64,000 nucleotides of DNA from JANOBD01 sp031411495 (lineage in GTDB: Bacteria > Planctomycetota > Phycisphaerae > Tepidisphaerales > Tepidisphaeraceae). Below the pieces are notes generated by a model, which made no database searches, was not told where the DNA came from, and worked only from the letters and a program-made list of their open reading frames with translations. Location of the stretch: NCBI GenBank assembly GCA_031411495.1, contig JANOBD010000165.1, positions 1 through 64,000 of the forward strand, written 5' to 3'. Shown in pieces: positions 18,516-25,981 of the stretch. How positions within the stretch are numbered: the stretch's first letter is position 1; each line of letters opens with the position of its first letter. Both the position numbers and the translations under genes were made by a program.

Positions 18516-19295
18516 ATGCGATTCCTGTTGCCCGTGTTTGTTCTCGCCGCCGCCGGTTCGGTGGCTGCGGCGTCCGATGGGCATTCGCTGGCGGGCGTTT
18601 CGCCGGGCACGTTGGCCATCCTCTGGACCTTGGGCCGCATCCTGCTGCTTGGCGGGTTCCTGTTCGCCGCGGTCGCCGCGTTCAAAATCCCCGGTACGGG
18701 GCTGCCCGAACTCACCGCGCTCGTTCTCCTGGCCGCCCTGTTGACGCCTTCCATCATCCGCGGCGACGCACAGTGGTACGAACTCGCCTTGATTGCCGGT
18801 GGACTGGCACTGCTCGGCATCGAAATCTTTGTCATCCCCGGCTTCGGGGCGACCGGCGTGGCCGGCATCGTGGCGCTCGCAGGCGGATTCCTCCTCGCCT
18901 TCCTCCCCGCCGCGAGTCCGAACCACGCCATCACGATCGTCGACCTGCGCAACGCGCTCACGATCCTCGTCGGCGGCAGCCTGCTCGGCATCGTCAGCTT
19001 CGCGTGGATGAGCCATCACTTCCCGACGCTCACCGGGAGCAGCCGACTGATCCTCCGCGAAACCAATGCCGCGCCCATGCCCGAACACCTGTGGCCGACC
19101 GTAGGCGACATCGGCGTGGCCGTCACCGACTTAAAGCCCGGCGGCGTCGTGCAGATTCCCGATCACACGCAGGAACTCAAACGCGTCGACGTCGTCTCGA
19201 AGCGCGGCTTCGTTTCTGCAGGATCGAGAGTCGTCGTGACCGAAGTCATCGGACAGGTGATTACTGTCAAGCTGGAGGAGACAGTGGAGAGTTAA
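18516..19295 (+). CDS. NfeD family membrane protein, longer form
   Basis: Protein of 259 aa. A signal peptide (residues 1-20) is followed by about five membrane segments up to residue 165 and a soluble C-terminal OB-fold domain (TVGDIGVAVTDLKPGGVV, then VVSKRGFVSAGSRVVVTEV). It lacks the N-terminal ClpP-like protease domain of the full-length NfeD class. NfeD proteins accompany flotillin/SPFH genes and are thought to assist membrane microdomain assembly. The ATG at 18516 is used; a TTG at 18507 would add three residues. The next gene is a second NfeD, then FloA, giving the module NfeD-NfeD-FloA. Its stop codon lies inside the left arm of an inverted repeat. Confidence 0.85.
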   Translation: MRFLLPVFVLAAAGSVAAASDGHSLAGVSPGTLAILWTLGRILLLGGFLFAAVAAFKIPGTGLPELTALVLLAALLTPSIIRGDAQWYELALIAGGLALLGIEIFVIPGFGATGVAGIVALAGGFLLAFLPAASPNHAITIVDLRNALTILVGGSLLGIVSFAWMSHHFPTLTGSSRLILRETNAAPMPEHLWPTVGDIGVAVTDLKPGGVVQIPDHTQELKRVDVVSKRGFVSAGSRVVVTEVIGQVITVKLEETVES

Positions 19296-19363
19296 GAGTT
19301 GAGAGTTGGAAACCAACAGTTTTCGTAAGACGCGCTTCAACTCTCCACTTTCAACTCTCCACT
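19282..19363. repeat. imperfect inverted repeat, GAGAGTT word family
   Basis: The left arm (about 19282-19311) and right arm (about 19336-19363) are built from reiterated GGAGAGTT/GAGAGTT words. The outer 12 bases (CAGTGGAGAGTT) pair perfectly, with imperfect pairing inside and a loop of about 24 bases. It overlaps the last codons of the first NfeD gene and ends 10 bases before the next ATG, so it is transcribed between two codirectional genes. Confidence 0.8.
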
Positions 19364-19372
19364 GAACCACCC

Positions 19373-19834
19373 ATGGACCCAATCGTCATCCTCATCCTCC
19401 TGATCGCGGCAGCCCTCGTGCTCATCGTGATCGAAGCGTTTCTCCCGACGCATGGCGTGCTCGGCGGGCTGGGCGTGTTGCTGGTCATCGGCGCGATTTA
19501 CCTCGGCTTCACCATCAACACGGCGACGGGCGCAATCGTCTTTGCCGGCAGCGCGATCGCCGCGCCGGTGATGACGATCCTCGTCTTAAAAACCTGGCAG
19601 CGCTCGCCGATCGGCCGGCGTATCACCCTGAACGCGACGACGCCGCCGATGGAACACGAGCAAATCCGCATCGGCGATGTCGGGACGACGGTCAGCACGC
19701 TGCGCCCGATGGGCGAAGCCGAGTTCGGCCCGGTGACGGTTCAGGTGACGGCCCATACGGGTTCGATCGCGCCGGGAACCCGCGTGCGCGTGATCGCGTA
19801 TCGCGACGGAGTCGCTACGGTGGAGGCGGCGTGA
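19373..19834 (+). CDS. NfeD family protein, short form
   Basis: Protein of 153 aa. Two or three hydrophobic segments at residues 3-70 (MDPIVILILLIAAALVLIVI and onward) are followed by an OB-fold of about 70 aa (IRIGDVGTTVSTLRPMGEAE, TGSIAPGTRVRVIAYRDGVA). This is the short NfeD class that typically lies directly next to a flotillin gene, as it does here. The ATG at 19373 opens straight into the first membrane segment; the longer in-frame reading back to 18497 overlaps the first NfeD gene and is shadow. The two NfeD paralogues are not close in sequence, so this is probably two subclasses rather than a recent duplication. Confidence 0.85.
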   Translation: MDPIVILILLIAAALVLIVIEAFLPTHGVLGGLGVLLVIGAIYLGFTINTATGAIVFAGSAIAAPVMTILVLKTWQRSPIGRRITLNATTPPMEHEQIRIGDVGTTVSTLRPMGEAEFGPVTVQVTAHTGSIAPGTRVRVIAYRDGVATVEAA

Positions 19835-19948
19835 AAAATGACCAAGCAACCAATCACCAACAAAGCGCCAATGTCCAAAAACCAACAGCGGTCGCTTTTG
19901 GACCTTGGGCATTGGGCATTTATTGGTGATTGGTTGCTTGGTCATTTT
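19835..19948. repeat. inverted repeat with perfect 26-base arms, AATGACCAA word family
   Basis: The outer arms at 19835-19860 and 19923-19948 are exact reverse complements over 26 bases (AAAATGACCAAGCAACCAAT onward). Inside, CCAATGTCCAAAA and TTTTGGACCTTGGGCATTGG give further imperfect pairing, so the whole 114-base element can fold into one long hairpin. It starts directly at the stop of the short NfeD gene and ends 41 bases before floA. A related copy is at 33871. Confidence 0.92.
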
Positions 19949-19989
19949 CCGCCCTGCATCTGCTTCGACGTACATAAAAGGAAGACTCA

Positions 19990-21018
19990 ATGAACACCAA
20001 CCTCCTCGCCGAGACCGACATCGCCAGCACGATCGGCGTGATCGTGCTGATCGTCGTCGGCATCGGCATTCTCATCGCCCTGCTGCTCATGACCGGGTTC
20101 CTCCGCCTGTGGATCCAGGCGATGGTCAGCGGCGCCAGCGTCTCGTTCTTCGATCTGATCGGCATGACGCTGCGGAAGATCAACCCCGGCAGCGTGGTCG
20201 AAGCGCGCATTCAAGCCACCCGCGCCGGCCTGAACATCAGCCAGGGCGAGATGGAAAGCCACATCCTGGCCCGCGGCAACCTGATGCGCGTCATCAACGC
20301 AATGATCGCGGCCAACAAGGCCGGTATCGACCTCTCCTGGCAGAACGCCACCGCCATCGACCTCGCCGGCCGCGACATCCTCGAAGCCGTGCAGACCAGC
20401 GTGAACCCGAAGGTGATCGACGTGCCCAACCAGTCGATGGGCCAGATCACCATCGACGGGCAGGCGCAGGACGGCATCGAACTCAAGGTGAAGGCGCGCG
20501 TCACCGTGCGCACGAACCTCAAGCGGCTCGTCGGCGGAGCCACTGAAGAAACCATCGTCGCCCGCGTGGGCGAAGGCATCGTCACCGCGATCGGCCTGGC
20601 CGAGGATTACAAGCATGTGCTCCGCGCGCCGGATGCGATCAGCAAGGCCGTGTTGAACAAGGGACTCGACGCGAACACGGCGTTCGAAATCCTTTCGATC
20701 GACATCGCCGAGATCAAGCCGGGCGAAAACATCGGCGCGCGGCTCGCCGCCGACCGTGCCGAGTCCGACAAGCGCCGCTTCCAGGCCGAGGCCGAACAGC
20801 GCCGCGCAATGGCCGTCGCGCACGAGCAGGAAATGGTGGCCCGGCAGGCCGAGAACCGCGCCGCCGTCGTCCTCGCCGAAGCCGAAATCCCCAAGGCAAT
20901 GGCCGAAGCCTTCCGCAATGGAAACCTGGGCATCTTCGATTACTACAAGATGAAGAACGTTCAGGCCGACACGAACATGCGCGAATCGATCGCGGGCAGC
21001 GGGCAGAAGTCGACGTAA
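19990..21018 (+). CDS. floA: flotillin-like protein FloA
   Basis: Bacterial flotillin-like scaffold of functional membrane microdomains, 342 aa, close to the usual size. A single membrane segment (IGVIVLIVVGIGILIALLLM, about residues 15-35) precedes the SPFH-like region with the family sequence GASVSFFDLIGMTLRKINPG and LDANTAFEILSIDIAEIKPG. The C-terminal part is a helical coiled coil rich in Ala/Glu/Arg (residues 250-320). It follows two NfeD genes, the partner family in other bacteria, and is followed by a one-membrane-segment protein of unknown role. The ATG at 19990 is preceded by AAAAGGAAG about 5 bases upstream. Identity is well supported. Confidence 0.95.
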   Translation: MNTNLLAETDIASTIGVIVLIVVGIGILIALLLMTGFLRLWIQAMVSGASVSFFDLIGMTLRKINPGSVVEARIQATRAGLNISQGEMESHILARGNLMRVINAMIAANKAGIDLSWQNATAIDLAGRDILEAVQTSVNPKVIDVPNQSMGQITIDGQAQDGIELKVKARVTVRTNLKRLVGGATEETIVARVGEGIVTAIGLAEDYKHVLRAPDAISKAVLNKGLDANTAFEILSIDIAEIKPGENIGARLAADRAESDKRRFQAEAEQRRAMAVAHEQEMVARQAENRAAVVLAEAEIPKAMAEAFRNGNLGIFDYYKMKNVQADTNMRESIAGSGQKST

Positions 21019-21020
21019 CG

Positions 21021-21199
21021 TTTAAACCACAAAGGCACGAAGACACGAAGTTGTCGCTTGGGATTCTGCAGGTGAATCGCGATTTGATGGTTTCACAAAT
21101 GAGAAGCCAGCTCCTTTTCGAACGAGATGCCATTCATGCCCCCCGTCGACGATCGAACGTGAACAGACAGCTTCGTGACTTCGTGGCTTCGTGTTTAAG
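21021..21199. repeat. inverted repeat, CACGAAG word family
   Basis: The left arm 21021-21055 and right arm 21166-21199 are made of CACGAAG words in reverse-complement order (CACGAAGACACGAAG against CTTCGTGACTTCGTGGCTTCGTG). A spacer of about 110 bases with no gene separates them. It begins 3 bases after the floA stop and ends 22 bases before the next start. It is the same family as the outer arms at 22415-22645. Confidence 0.85.
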
Positions 21200-21220
21200 A
21201 ATTTGGTTTCGAACTTCCAA

Positions 21221-21751
21221 ATGACCAGTGCAATCCACATCCTCGCCGACGGAATCCCGCCCGGCGCGATCTTCGCGGTGGCCGTCGCGATCGTGGTCGC
21301 GTTTGCCAACGTGATGGCGAAGAAGAAGCAGTCGGAATCCACCGTCCAGCAGATGAAGACCCAGCGCGAAGCGCGCAATCGGCCGCGAACGACCTGGCGC
21401 CAGGCGGGCGCATCCGCCAGCGACACGCAAAAGGAAATGCGAGAGGCGGCCGAACTCAAGGGGCTGCGCGAGCGGATGGCGGGCGCGCTGGCGATCCAGG
21501 ATCGCCTGCGTGCGAAGCAGAAAAAGGTGAAGCCGCCGCCGATGCCCGCCGCGCCGGCGATCGCGCGACAGACATCGATTGCGAGTGTGCCCCGCGCCGA
21601 GCCAGAGGCGCTGGCAAAAGTGGAGTTCAGGCCGGTAATCCGGAGTGAAGCCTCTCGTAACATCCGCCTGATGCTCCAGCCCGCGGGCATTCGCGAAGCG
21701 TTCATCCTCAGCGAAGTGCTCGGCAAACCGAAGTCGCTGCGCGATGAGTGA
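21221..21751 (+). CDS. hypothetical protein with one N-terminal membrane segment, floA-linked
   Basis: Protein of 176 aa, family not recognised. One membrane segment lies at about residues 9-32 (GAIFAVAVAIVVAFANVMA). A strongly basic, Ala/Gln-rich cytoplasmic stretch with predicted helix (residues 35-110) and a Pro-rich linker (KVKPPPMPAAPA) follow. A compact C-terminal part (about 130-176) includes IREAFILSEVLGKPKSLRDE, which looks like a short conserved motif. The ATG at 21221 is chosen; the upstream in-frame GTG at 21191 lies in the repeat arm. Its position after nfeD-nfeD-floA parallels the small third gene of the Bacillus yqeZ-yqfA-yqfB operon, but I see no sequence relation to YqfB. Confidence 0.7.
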   Translation: MTSAIHILADGIPPGAIFAVAVAIVVAFANVMAKKKQSESTVQQMKTQREARNRPRTTWRQAGASASDTQKEMREAAELKGLRERMAGALAIQDRLRAKQKKVKPPPMPAAPAIARQTSIASVPRAEPEALAKVEFRPVIRSEASRNIRLMLQPAGIREAFILSEVLGKPKSLRDE

Positions 21752-21839
21752 GGCGTTTCGCCGAGTTGCTCGATCGCTCGCTGGACTTGCCTCGGGCCCA
21801 CCAGTCTAATCGCGCTCGTCTCGCGGGAAGGAGCCCGGT

Positions 21840-22418
21840 TTGAAAGGTCACGATTTCATCATCCAGATGCTGCCGACGATCAAGGCCGAACTGCCCAAAG
21901 GCGCGGCCATGGTCGAGATCGGCTCGGAGCGCGGGCACGGCTCCACGCTGGCGCTGGCGCAGACGGCGCTCGAATACGGGCTTCACTTCGTCACCGTCGA
22001 TGTCGATCCCTCCATCAATGTCGACGCGAAGAAGATCGTGCAGGAAGTCTCGCCGAGCTTTGAAGCGGTCTGCGATTACGGCGAAAAATACCTCGAGATC
22101 ACGGCGCGGACGTTTCACATTGTTTATCTCGATGCGTTCGATTTCTGGCACGCGAATCATCCGGAAGATCGCAAGGCCGCCTACGCGAGCCGCGGCACCG
22201 AAATCACCGACGACAACGCCGCCGCCATGCATCTCGCCTGTGCCAAGGCACTGAAGCGCTGCCTGGCGATCGGCGGCTACGTCTGCTTTGACGACATCCT
22301 CACGCCCGGCCCCGAGTGGAAGGGCAAAGGGCGCGACGCGATCCCGTGGCTGATGAACAACGGGTTTGATCTGCTGGAGTGGAAGCGCACGACGGCGATG
22401 CTGAGAAGACAGATTTAA
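21840..22418 (+). CDS. class I SAM-dependent methyltransferase-like protein
   Basis: Soluble protein of 192 aa. Motif I is AAMVEIGSERGHGSTLALAQ at residues 21-40, and an acidic loop follows the second strand (VTVDVDPSI). A motif-IV-like segment IVYLDAFDFWHANH lies near residue 98, and the late strand is GYVCFDDIL. This is the Methyltransf_24-like arrangement, in which an Asp after strand 4 and DD after strand 5 are conserved; some members are sugar or small-molecule methyltransferases. The start is TTG at 21840, because GGAAGGAG lies 6 bases upstream and no ATG is nearby. The substrate is unknown. It is separate from the floA group by 88 bases. Confidence 0.78.
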   Translation: MKGHDFIIQMLPTIKAELPKGAAMVEIGSERGHGSTLALAQTALEYGLHFVTVDVDPSINVDAKKIVQEVSPSFEAVCDYGEKYLEITARTFHIVYLDAFDFWHANHPEDRKAAYASRGTEITDDNAAAMHLACAKALKRCLAIGGYVCFDDILTPGPEWKGKGRDAIPWLMNNGFDLLEWKRTTAMLRRQI

Positions 22419-22645
22419 CACGAAGCCACGAGGACACGAAGCTGCATTCCAGCGCCCGCGAGGCTGGCCGCAATCACCGTCAAAAAAGAGTGGAACCACA
22501 GATGAACACAGATCAACACAGATGAAGACAACACAGAGACCTCCTATCTGTGTTGATCTGTGGTTTCAAAATGTGATGCGAACAAGCGCCGAGTACCTTC
22601 AACGGGTTCAAGTCGCAGCTTCGTGACCTCGTGGCTTCGTGGTTC
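22415..22645. repeat. outer inverted repeat, CACGAAG word family, enclosing a second hairpin
   Basis: The left arm 22415-22445 overlaps the methyltransferase stop. The right arm 22615-22644 ends 14 bases before the stop of the convergent NIL gene. The arms share CACGAAG and CCACGAGG words (for example GGACACGAAGCTGC against GCAGCTTCGTGACC). The roughly 170-base interior contains an unrelated inverted repeat at 22492-22567. Confidence 0.85.
22492..22567. repeat. inner inverted repeat, CCACAGATGAACACAGAT word family
   Basis: The left arm (GGAACCACAGATGAACACAG onward, 22492-22526) and right arm (ATCTGTGTTGATCTGTGGTTTC, ending at 22567) pair with few mismatches around a loop of about 20 bases. 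The left arm is almost identical to that of the element at 33139, differing by about one small change in 34 bases. Confidence 0.88.
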
Positions 22646-22658
22646 AATTTCTGAACGC

Positions 22659-22910
22659 TCACCCTTCCAGCACCGTCTTCTCGATCGGTTCGACCTGCAG
22701 CCCCGCATCCTTCAAGAATTGAATCGCCGCGGCGACGTCGCACGCTTCGCCACTCAAGAGCACGGCCATGATGCCGATCGATTCCTGCACGCTCGCCTGG
22801 CGGATGTCGAAGACGACTTTCGGGAATTGCTGGCTCATGCGCCAAATGACCGGCGTCTCGACTTCGTCGCGGCTGGGGAAGGTGAGCCAGACTTTGCGGG
22901 AGGTGGTCAT
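22659..22910 (-). CDS. stand-alone NIL domain protein
   Basis: Small ferredoxin-like fold protein of 83 aa consisting of a single NIL domain. It opens with a beta strand (KVWLTFPSRDEVETPVIW), then a helix (RMSQQFPKVVFDIRQASVQE), and carries the family's GIMAVLLSG strand followed by a helix (CDVAAAIQFLKDAGLQVEPI). NIL domains otherwise cap methionine ABC ATPases or precede ferredoxins, and stand-alone forms occur beside MoaD/ThiS-type sulfur carriers in sulfur assimilation gene sets. The next upstream gene on this strand is exactly such a carrier, 91 bases away. A role in sulfide incorporation into homocysteine is likely but inferred. The ATG at 22910 is the only reasonable start. Confidence 0.82.
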   Translation of the reverse strand: MTTSRKVWLTFPSRDEVETPVIWRMSQQFPKVVFDIRQASVQESIGIMAVLLSGEACDVAAAIQFLKDAGLQVEPIEKTVLEG

Positions 22911-22919
22911 GAAGACTCC

Positions 22920-22996
22920 AGAGGTCAGAAATCAGAGGTCAGAGGTCAGATCAGTGATCAGCACTCCTGACCTCTGACTTCTGATCTCTGACTTCT
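22920..22996. repeat. inverted repeat, CAGAAGTCAGAGGTCAGA word family
   Basis: The left arm 22920-22960 (AGAGGTCAGAAATCAGAGGT onward) and right arm 22964-22996 (CTCCTGACCTCTGACTTCTG onward) are reiterations of the 7-8 base word TCAGAGG/TCAGAAG in inverted order. It fills nearly the whole gap between the NIL and MoaD-like genes. A second copy of the family is at 26284. Confidence 0.9.
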
Positions 22997-23001
22997 ACCG
23001 C

Positions 23002-23286
23002 TCATCCCCCCGCGATCGCCGGCACGATGCTGATTATGTCGCCCTGCTTCAGCGGCGTGTCGAGGTTCTGCAGGAAGCGGATGTCTTCATCGTTCACGTA
23101 GATGTTGACGAAGCGGTTGAGCGTCGGCGCGGCCGTGCCGGGTTTGAAGAGCCGGCCTTCGATGCCGGTGGCTTGGCCCACAAGGTTTTTCAGCACCACG
23201 CCAACTGTTTCGCCGTCCAGGTTCAGCGTCTCGGCGCCGCCGGTGAAGGTTCGCATTGGGGATGGGATTCGGACTACGGTTGGCAT
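23002..23286 (-). CDS. MoaD/ThiS family sulfur carrier protein
   Basis: Beta-grasp sulfur carrier of 94 aa ending in the diagnostic Gly-Gly (IVPAIAGG). This terminus is adenylated and thiocarboxylated in the family to deliver sulfide to cofactor or amino acid synthesis. The core shows TLNLDGETVGVVLKNLV, IYVNDEDIRFLQNLDTPL and the strand GDIISIVPA. It is slightly longer than E. coli MoaD and closest in layout to the carriers used for cysteine or homocysteine synthesis, which fits its NIL neighbour. The ATG at 23286 (MPTVVRIPSP) is used; the longer frame to 23601 crosses noncoding sequence with a repeat. Confidence 0.85.
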   Translation of the reverse strand: MPTVVRIPSPMRTFTGGAETLNLDGETVGVVLKNLVGQATGIEGRLFKPGTAAPTLNRFVNIYVNDEDIRFLQNLDTPLKQGDIISIVPAIAGG

Positions 23287-23597
23287 GTCGGCTCTCGTCC
23301 TTCGTCGTGGATCGATGTTTGTATTAAGCGGGAGAAGCCGGATTCGCAAGCGGGAATCGACTTCGAGCGCGGCGTGGGCAACGCACGAGCGGGGTACGGT
23401 GTCACCCTGAGGTATTCCGAAGGGTCTTGCCGCTACGTGAGAAATCGACTCTCGGTACTCCGCGAAACCACGGCGGTGTACCGGGTGACGCGTGTTGAAA
23501 ACCGCTGCGAGATGCTTCGGAGCGTGGGCTGAGTACTCGAAGACTATCTCAGCATAAAAGTCACCGGTACCCGGCGAATGAACTAAGCCCTGCGGCC
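23287..23597. other. 311-base gap holding a REP-like element
   Basis: No gene is supported on either strand. The gap carries the repeat at 23400-23489 and probably the promoter of the sulfur-carrier gene, for which no clear -35/-10 pair could be assigned. Confidence 0.5.
23400..23489. repeat. REP-like element, TGTCACCCTGAGG...CGAAGGGTCT type
   Basis: The sequence tgtcaccctgaggtattc, followed by cgaagggtcttgc, matches in word order the element at 26767 (tgtcactctgag...cgaagagtct). It also resembles a motif (CATTCTGAGCGAAGCGAAGAAT-like) that I recall as widespread in intergenic DNA of environmental bacteria. An inverted partner GGGTGAC at 23483-23489 pairs with GTCACCC at 23401-23407. Confidence 0.6.
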
Positions 23598-24518
23598 TCA
23601 CTCGATCGCATTCTTCTCCGCCTCGACGAGTTGATCGCGCAGCTTCTCGATCTTCGTCACGCTCAATCCCGCGTCATGCGTGCTCCACCTGGCCTTGCCG
23701 TCTTTCCACGAAAGCTCTTCGAACATCTTCGGCGGCTTTCGGGCGGTGTACTCTTTCAATGCGGTGAGCATGTCCTGAACCTGCGCCTTTTTGGCCAGCG
23801 GCGCCCACGACGAGATCGTCTTCGAGATCGCCGCCAGCGGCTTGTCGATTTCGAAACCCGCGGTCCCGCGCTGGCTCAAATCCTCGAGATACGCCTCGAA
23901 ATACTTGTGCTTGAGATCGTCCGGCGGCTGGATCTTCGATTTCATCAGGTCGCGGTAGGCGATGATGATGTCGTTCACCTCGATATACGGAGCGAGGGCG
24001 GCCTTCCACTCGTCGTTGATTTTCTCGACGTCGTCCTGCCTGGCGGTCATCGCTTTCTGGTTCCACTTCTGCTGCTCCTGCTGAGTGGTGCCGGGCAACG
24101 CGATCATCGGGGGTGCGCCCAGCACGTATGCCTTGAGCGCCGGCAGCGCGAGATCGCCATCGAAGGCCTCGCGCGCGGCGAGGAGCTGGAACTTCACGTA
24201 CGCATCGATGCGCGGATTCTGACTGATCCGCGATCCGAGCGCCTTGATCAGCGCCTGCACGTCGATCTTGTTGTCGGCCGGGAAGTAGTCGCTCTTCTGG
24301 CGCGGCAACGGCTTGCGCTGCGCGAGTGCGGCCTGCGCTTCCTGCGTGAGCGCGTTGATCGCGAGCCGGAGCGGGTCGGGCTCCTTCACCTTCGGCGCAG
24401 GGCGGCTGGCGGGGGCGGTGGTCGGGCGCGTGGCGGGACCGCTGGTCGGTCCGGCGGCGACGAGAATCGTGGCCGTGCCCGCGATTATCAGCACAGTCAT
24501 CTGCTTAGCGACGTTCAT
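23598..24518 (-). CDS. hypothetical secreted protein with Pro/Thr linker
   Basis: Predicted exported protein of 306 aa. A signal peptide at residues 1-23 (MNVAKQMTVLIIAGTATILV) is followed by a low-complexity linker rich in Thr, Pro, Ala and Arg (about 24-48). The mature part is mostly helical with many charged residues and shows no Cys or recognisable catalytic motif. A typical segment is TMLTALKEYTARKPPKMFEEL near the C-terminus. I do not recognise the family. The ATG at 24518 sets the signal peptide at the N-terminus; nine more in-frame residues upstream are disregarded. It is divergent from ubiX with 98 bases between them, so the two promoters must lie in that gap. Confidence 0.72.
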   Translation of the reverse strand: MNVAKQMTVLIIAGTATILVAAGPTSGPATRPTTAPASRPAPKVKEPDPLRLAINALTQEAQAALAQRKPLPRQKSDYFPADNKIDVQALIKALGSRISQNPRIDAYVKFQLLAAREAFDGDLALPALKAYVLGAPPMIALPGTTQQEQQKWNQKAMTARQDDVEKINDEWKAALAPYIEVNDIIIAYRDLMKSKIQPPDDLKHKYFEAYLEDLSQRGTAGFEIDKPLAAISKTISSWAPLAKKAQVQDMLTALKEYTARKPPKMFEELSWKDGKARWSTHDAGLSVTKIEKLRDQLVEAEKNAIE

Positions 24519-24616
24519 CGCGAATCCTCCGCACAAATCATCCATTCGCTCATTTCAATAACTCCGAAACGCGGTCCCCGGCCCCACGGCGTCGCGGATC
24601 GCGCCTACATGATAGT

Positions 24617-25273
24617 ATGATGAAAGAGCAAATGGACATTGTCGTTGCCATCACCGGGGCGTCGGGCGCGCTCTACGCACAGCGGACCATCCAGCAACTG
24701 GTGGACGCCGGCGTTCACGTCCATCTGGTCATCTCGCCGTACGGCCGCAGGCTTCTGCACGATGAACTCGGCATGGAGGGCATCGATCTGCCTATGCTTG
24801 TCGGCGAGAAGACGAGCCTCGTGACGCTTTACAACTACAACGATGTCGGCGCGAAGCTCGCCAGCGGATCGTTTCTTCATGACGGGATGGTCATCGTCCC
24901 GTGCTCGAGCAACACACTTTGTGAAATCGCGCACGGACTGGGTGACAACCTGATTTCACGTGCGGCGGCCGTCACGATCAAGGAGCGGCGGCGGCTGGTG
25001 ATCGCGCACCGGGAGATGCCGCTGAGTCCGATGGATGTCAATGCGTATAAATTGCTCACGGACGCGGGTGCGATCGTCTGCCCGTGCAACCCGGGACTCT
25101 ATTTGAATCCGAGCACGGTCGGCGAGATGATCGATTTTGTCGCTGGCAAATTGCTGGACCTGCTGCATGTTGGACATCAGCTTGAGACGCGTTGGGATCC
25201 GAACAATGTGAAGCCGCCGGCGCGGATTGATCCGCCTGTGCGACTGGACATAGGAGATGATTCATCGTGCTAG
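24617..25273 (+). CDS. ubiX: UbiX flavin prenyltransferase
   Basis: Makes prenylated FMN from FMN and dimethylallyl phosphate, the cofactor for UbiD-type decarboxylases. The 218 aa length is typical. The family opening VVAITGASGALYAQRTIQQL gives the FMN-phosphate loop. Further landmarks are SFLHDGMVIVPCSSNTLCEI and the prenyl-phosphate site DNLISRAAAVTIKERRRLVI with HREMPLSPM. In organisms using the futalosine route, UbiX supports the UbiD-like menaquinone decarboxylase. A UbiA-type prenyltransferase (27 kb) lies nearby, but no ubiD-like gene is in the window. The ATG at 24617 is used. Its last 7 bases overlap the GTG of the CsrA-like gene, which suggests coupled translation. Confidence 0.93.
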   Translation: MMKEQMDIVVAITGASGALYAQRTIQQLVDAGVHVHLVISPYGRRLLHDELGMEGIDLPMLVGEKTSLVTLYNYNDVGAKLASGSFLHDGMVIVPCSSNTLCEIAHGLGDNLISRAAAVTIKERRRLVIAHREMPLSPMDVNAYKLLTDAGAIVCPCNPGLYLNPSTVGEMIDFVAGKLLDLLHVGHQLETRWDPNNVKPPARIDPPVRLDIGDDSSC

Positions 25274-25884
25274 TGCTGTCGCGCCAGGTCGATGAGGCGG
25301 TGATGATCGGAGACGCGATCATGGTCACCGTCGTCTCAATCCGTGCGGAGATGGCCACGCTCTTCGTCCGGTATTGCGATGCGAATCAGCGCGTCGAACA
25401 GAAACTCGCACTTGAAAAGGACGATCGCCTGGAGATCACCGATGACGTTCACGTCTACGTCGTCGACATCCGCGGCGACAAGGTCCGGCTCGGCGTCGTC
25501 GCCCCGGCCGCGTTTTCGGTGCATCGCAGAGAAGTCTACGAAGCGATTCAGCGGGAGAACAAAGCGGCGGTGAAGGTACACCTCGGCGCGGAGAAACCGA
25601 CCGACGTCTGGAAACTGCCCGCCGACAAAACGCTTCGGATCGGGCGCGAACTTCGGATCTCCTTTACGCCTGCAGCGCCCGAGACCTCCAGCCTGCATAG
25701 TATCGGTGAGATGATGGGTGGGCCGAAAGATGGACAGGCGATCGACCGGCACGACGCGATTTCTGTTGGAACGACGCTCGATTTTGGTACGCTCGTCCGG
25801 ATTTGCGTGGTTGGCATTTCGACCCGCGAAATCGGCCTGAAGATCGAACATCCGACGCATATGCTCTGTCGCATCGAGAATTGA
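25267..25884 (+). CDS. CsrA-like protein with split and partly duplicated domain
   Basis: Putative RNA-binding regulator of 205 aa, more than three times a normal CsrA (about 60-70 aa). Residues 1-16 (MLVLSRQVDEAVMIGD) match the CsrA opening. After a third strand the chain diverges through an acidic linker (36-56). Residues 57-95 then supply a CsrA second half, VHVYVVDIRGDKVRLGVV with the RNA-contact motif FSVHRREVYEAI, including the key Arg. A further segment at 120-205 begins LRIGRELRISF and carries GGPKDGQAID. Over 46 residues (151-196) it aligns without gaps to the second half of the next gene, but it lacks the HRREV motif. The start is GTG at 25267, inside the ubiX end. Whether it binds GGA motifs is inference. 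Confidence 0.8.
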   Translation: MLVLSRQVDEAVMIGDAIMVTVVSIRAEMATLFVRYCDANQRVEQKLALEKDDRLEITDDVHVYVVDIRGDKVRLGVVAPAAFSVHRREVYEAIQRENKAAVKVHLGAEKPTDVWKLPADKTLRIGRELRISFTPAAPETSSLHSIGEMMGGPKDGQAIDRHDAISVGTTLDFGTLVRICVVGISTREIGLKIEHPTHMLCRIEN

Positions 25885-25981
25885 CTGATTCGACCGAAAA
25901 TCGCGCGGGCAATTTGATGGACAACCGCGCAAGTGGCCGATGCTTCCTGATAGCGCTCCGATTTAAGACCGAGAGGGAATT

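Noticed and set aside
25267..25884. The first CsrA-like gene as a simple frameshifted fusion of two csrA genes
   Set aside because: The halves are joined in frame without a second start motif, and the same split design with the same linker occurs independently in the next gene.
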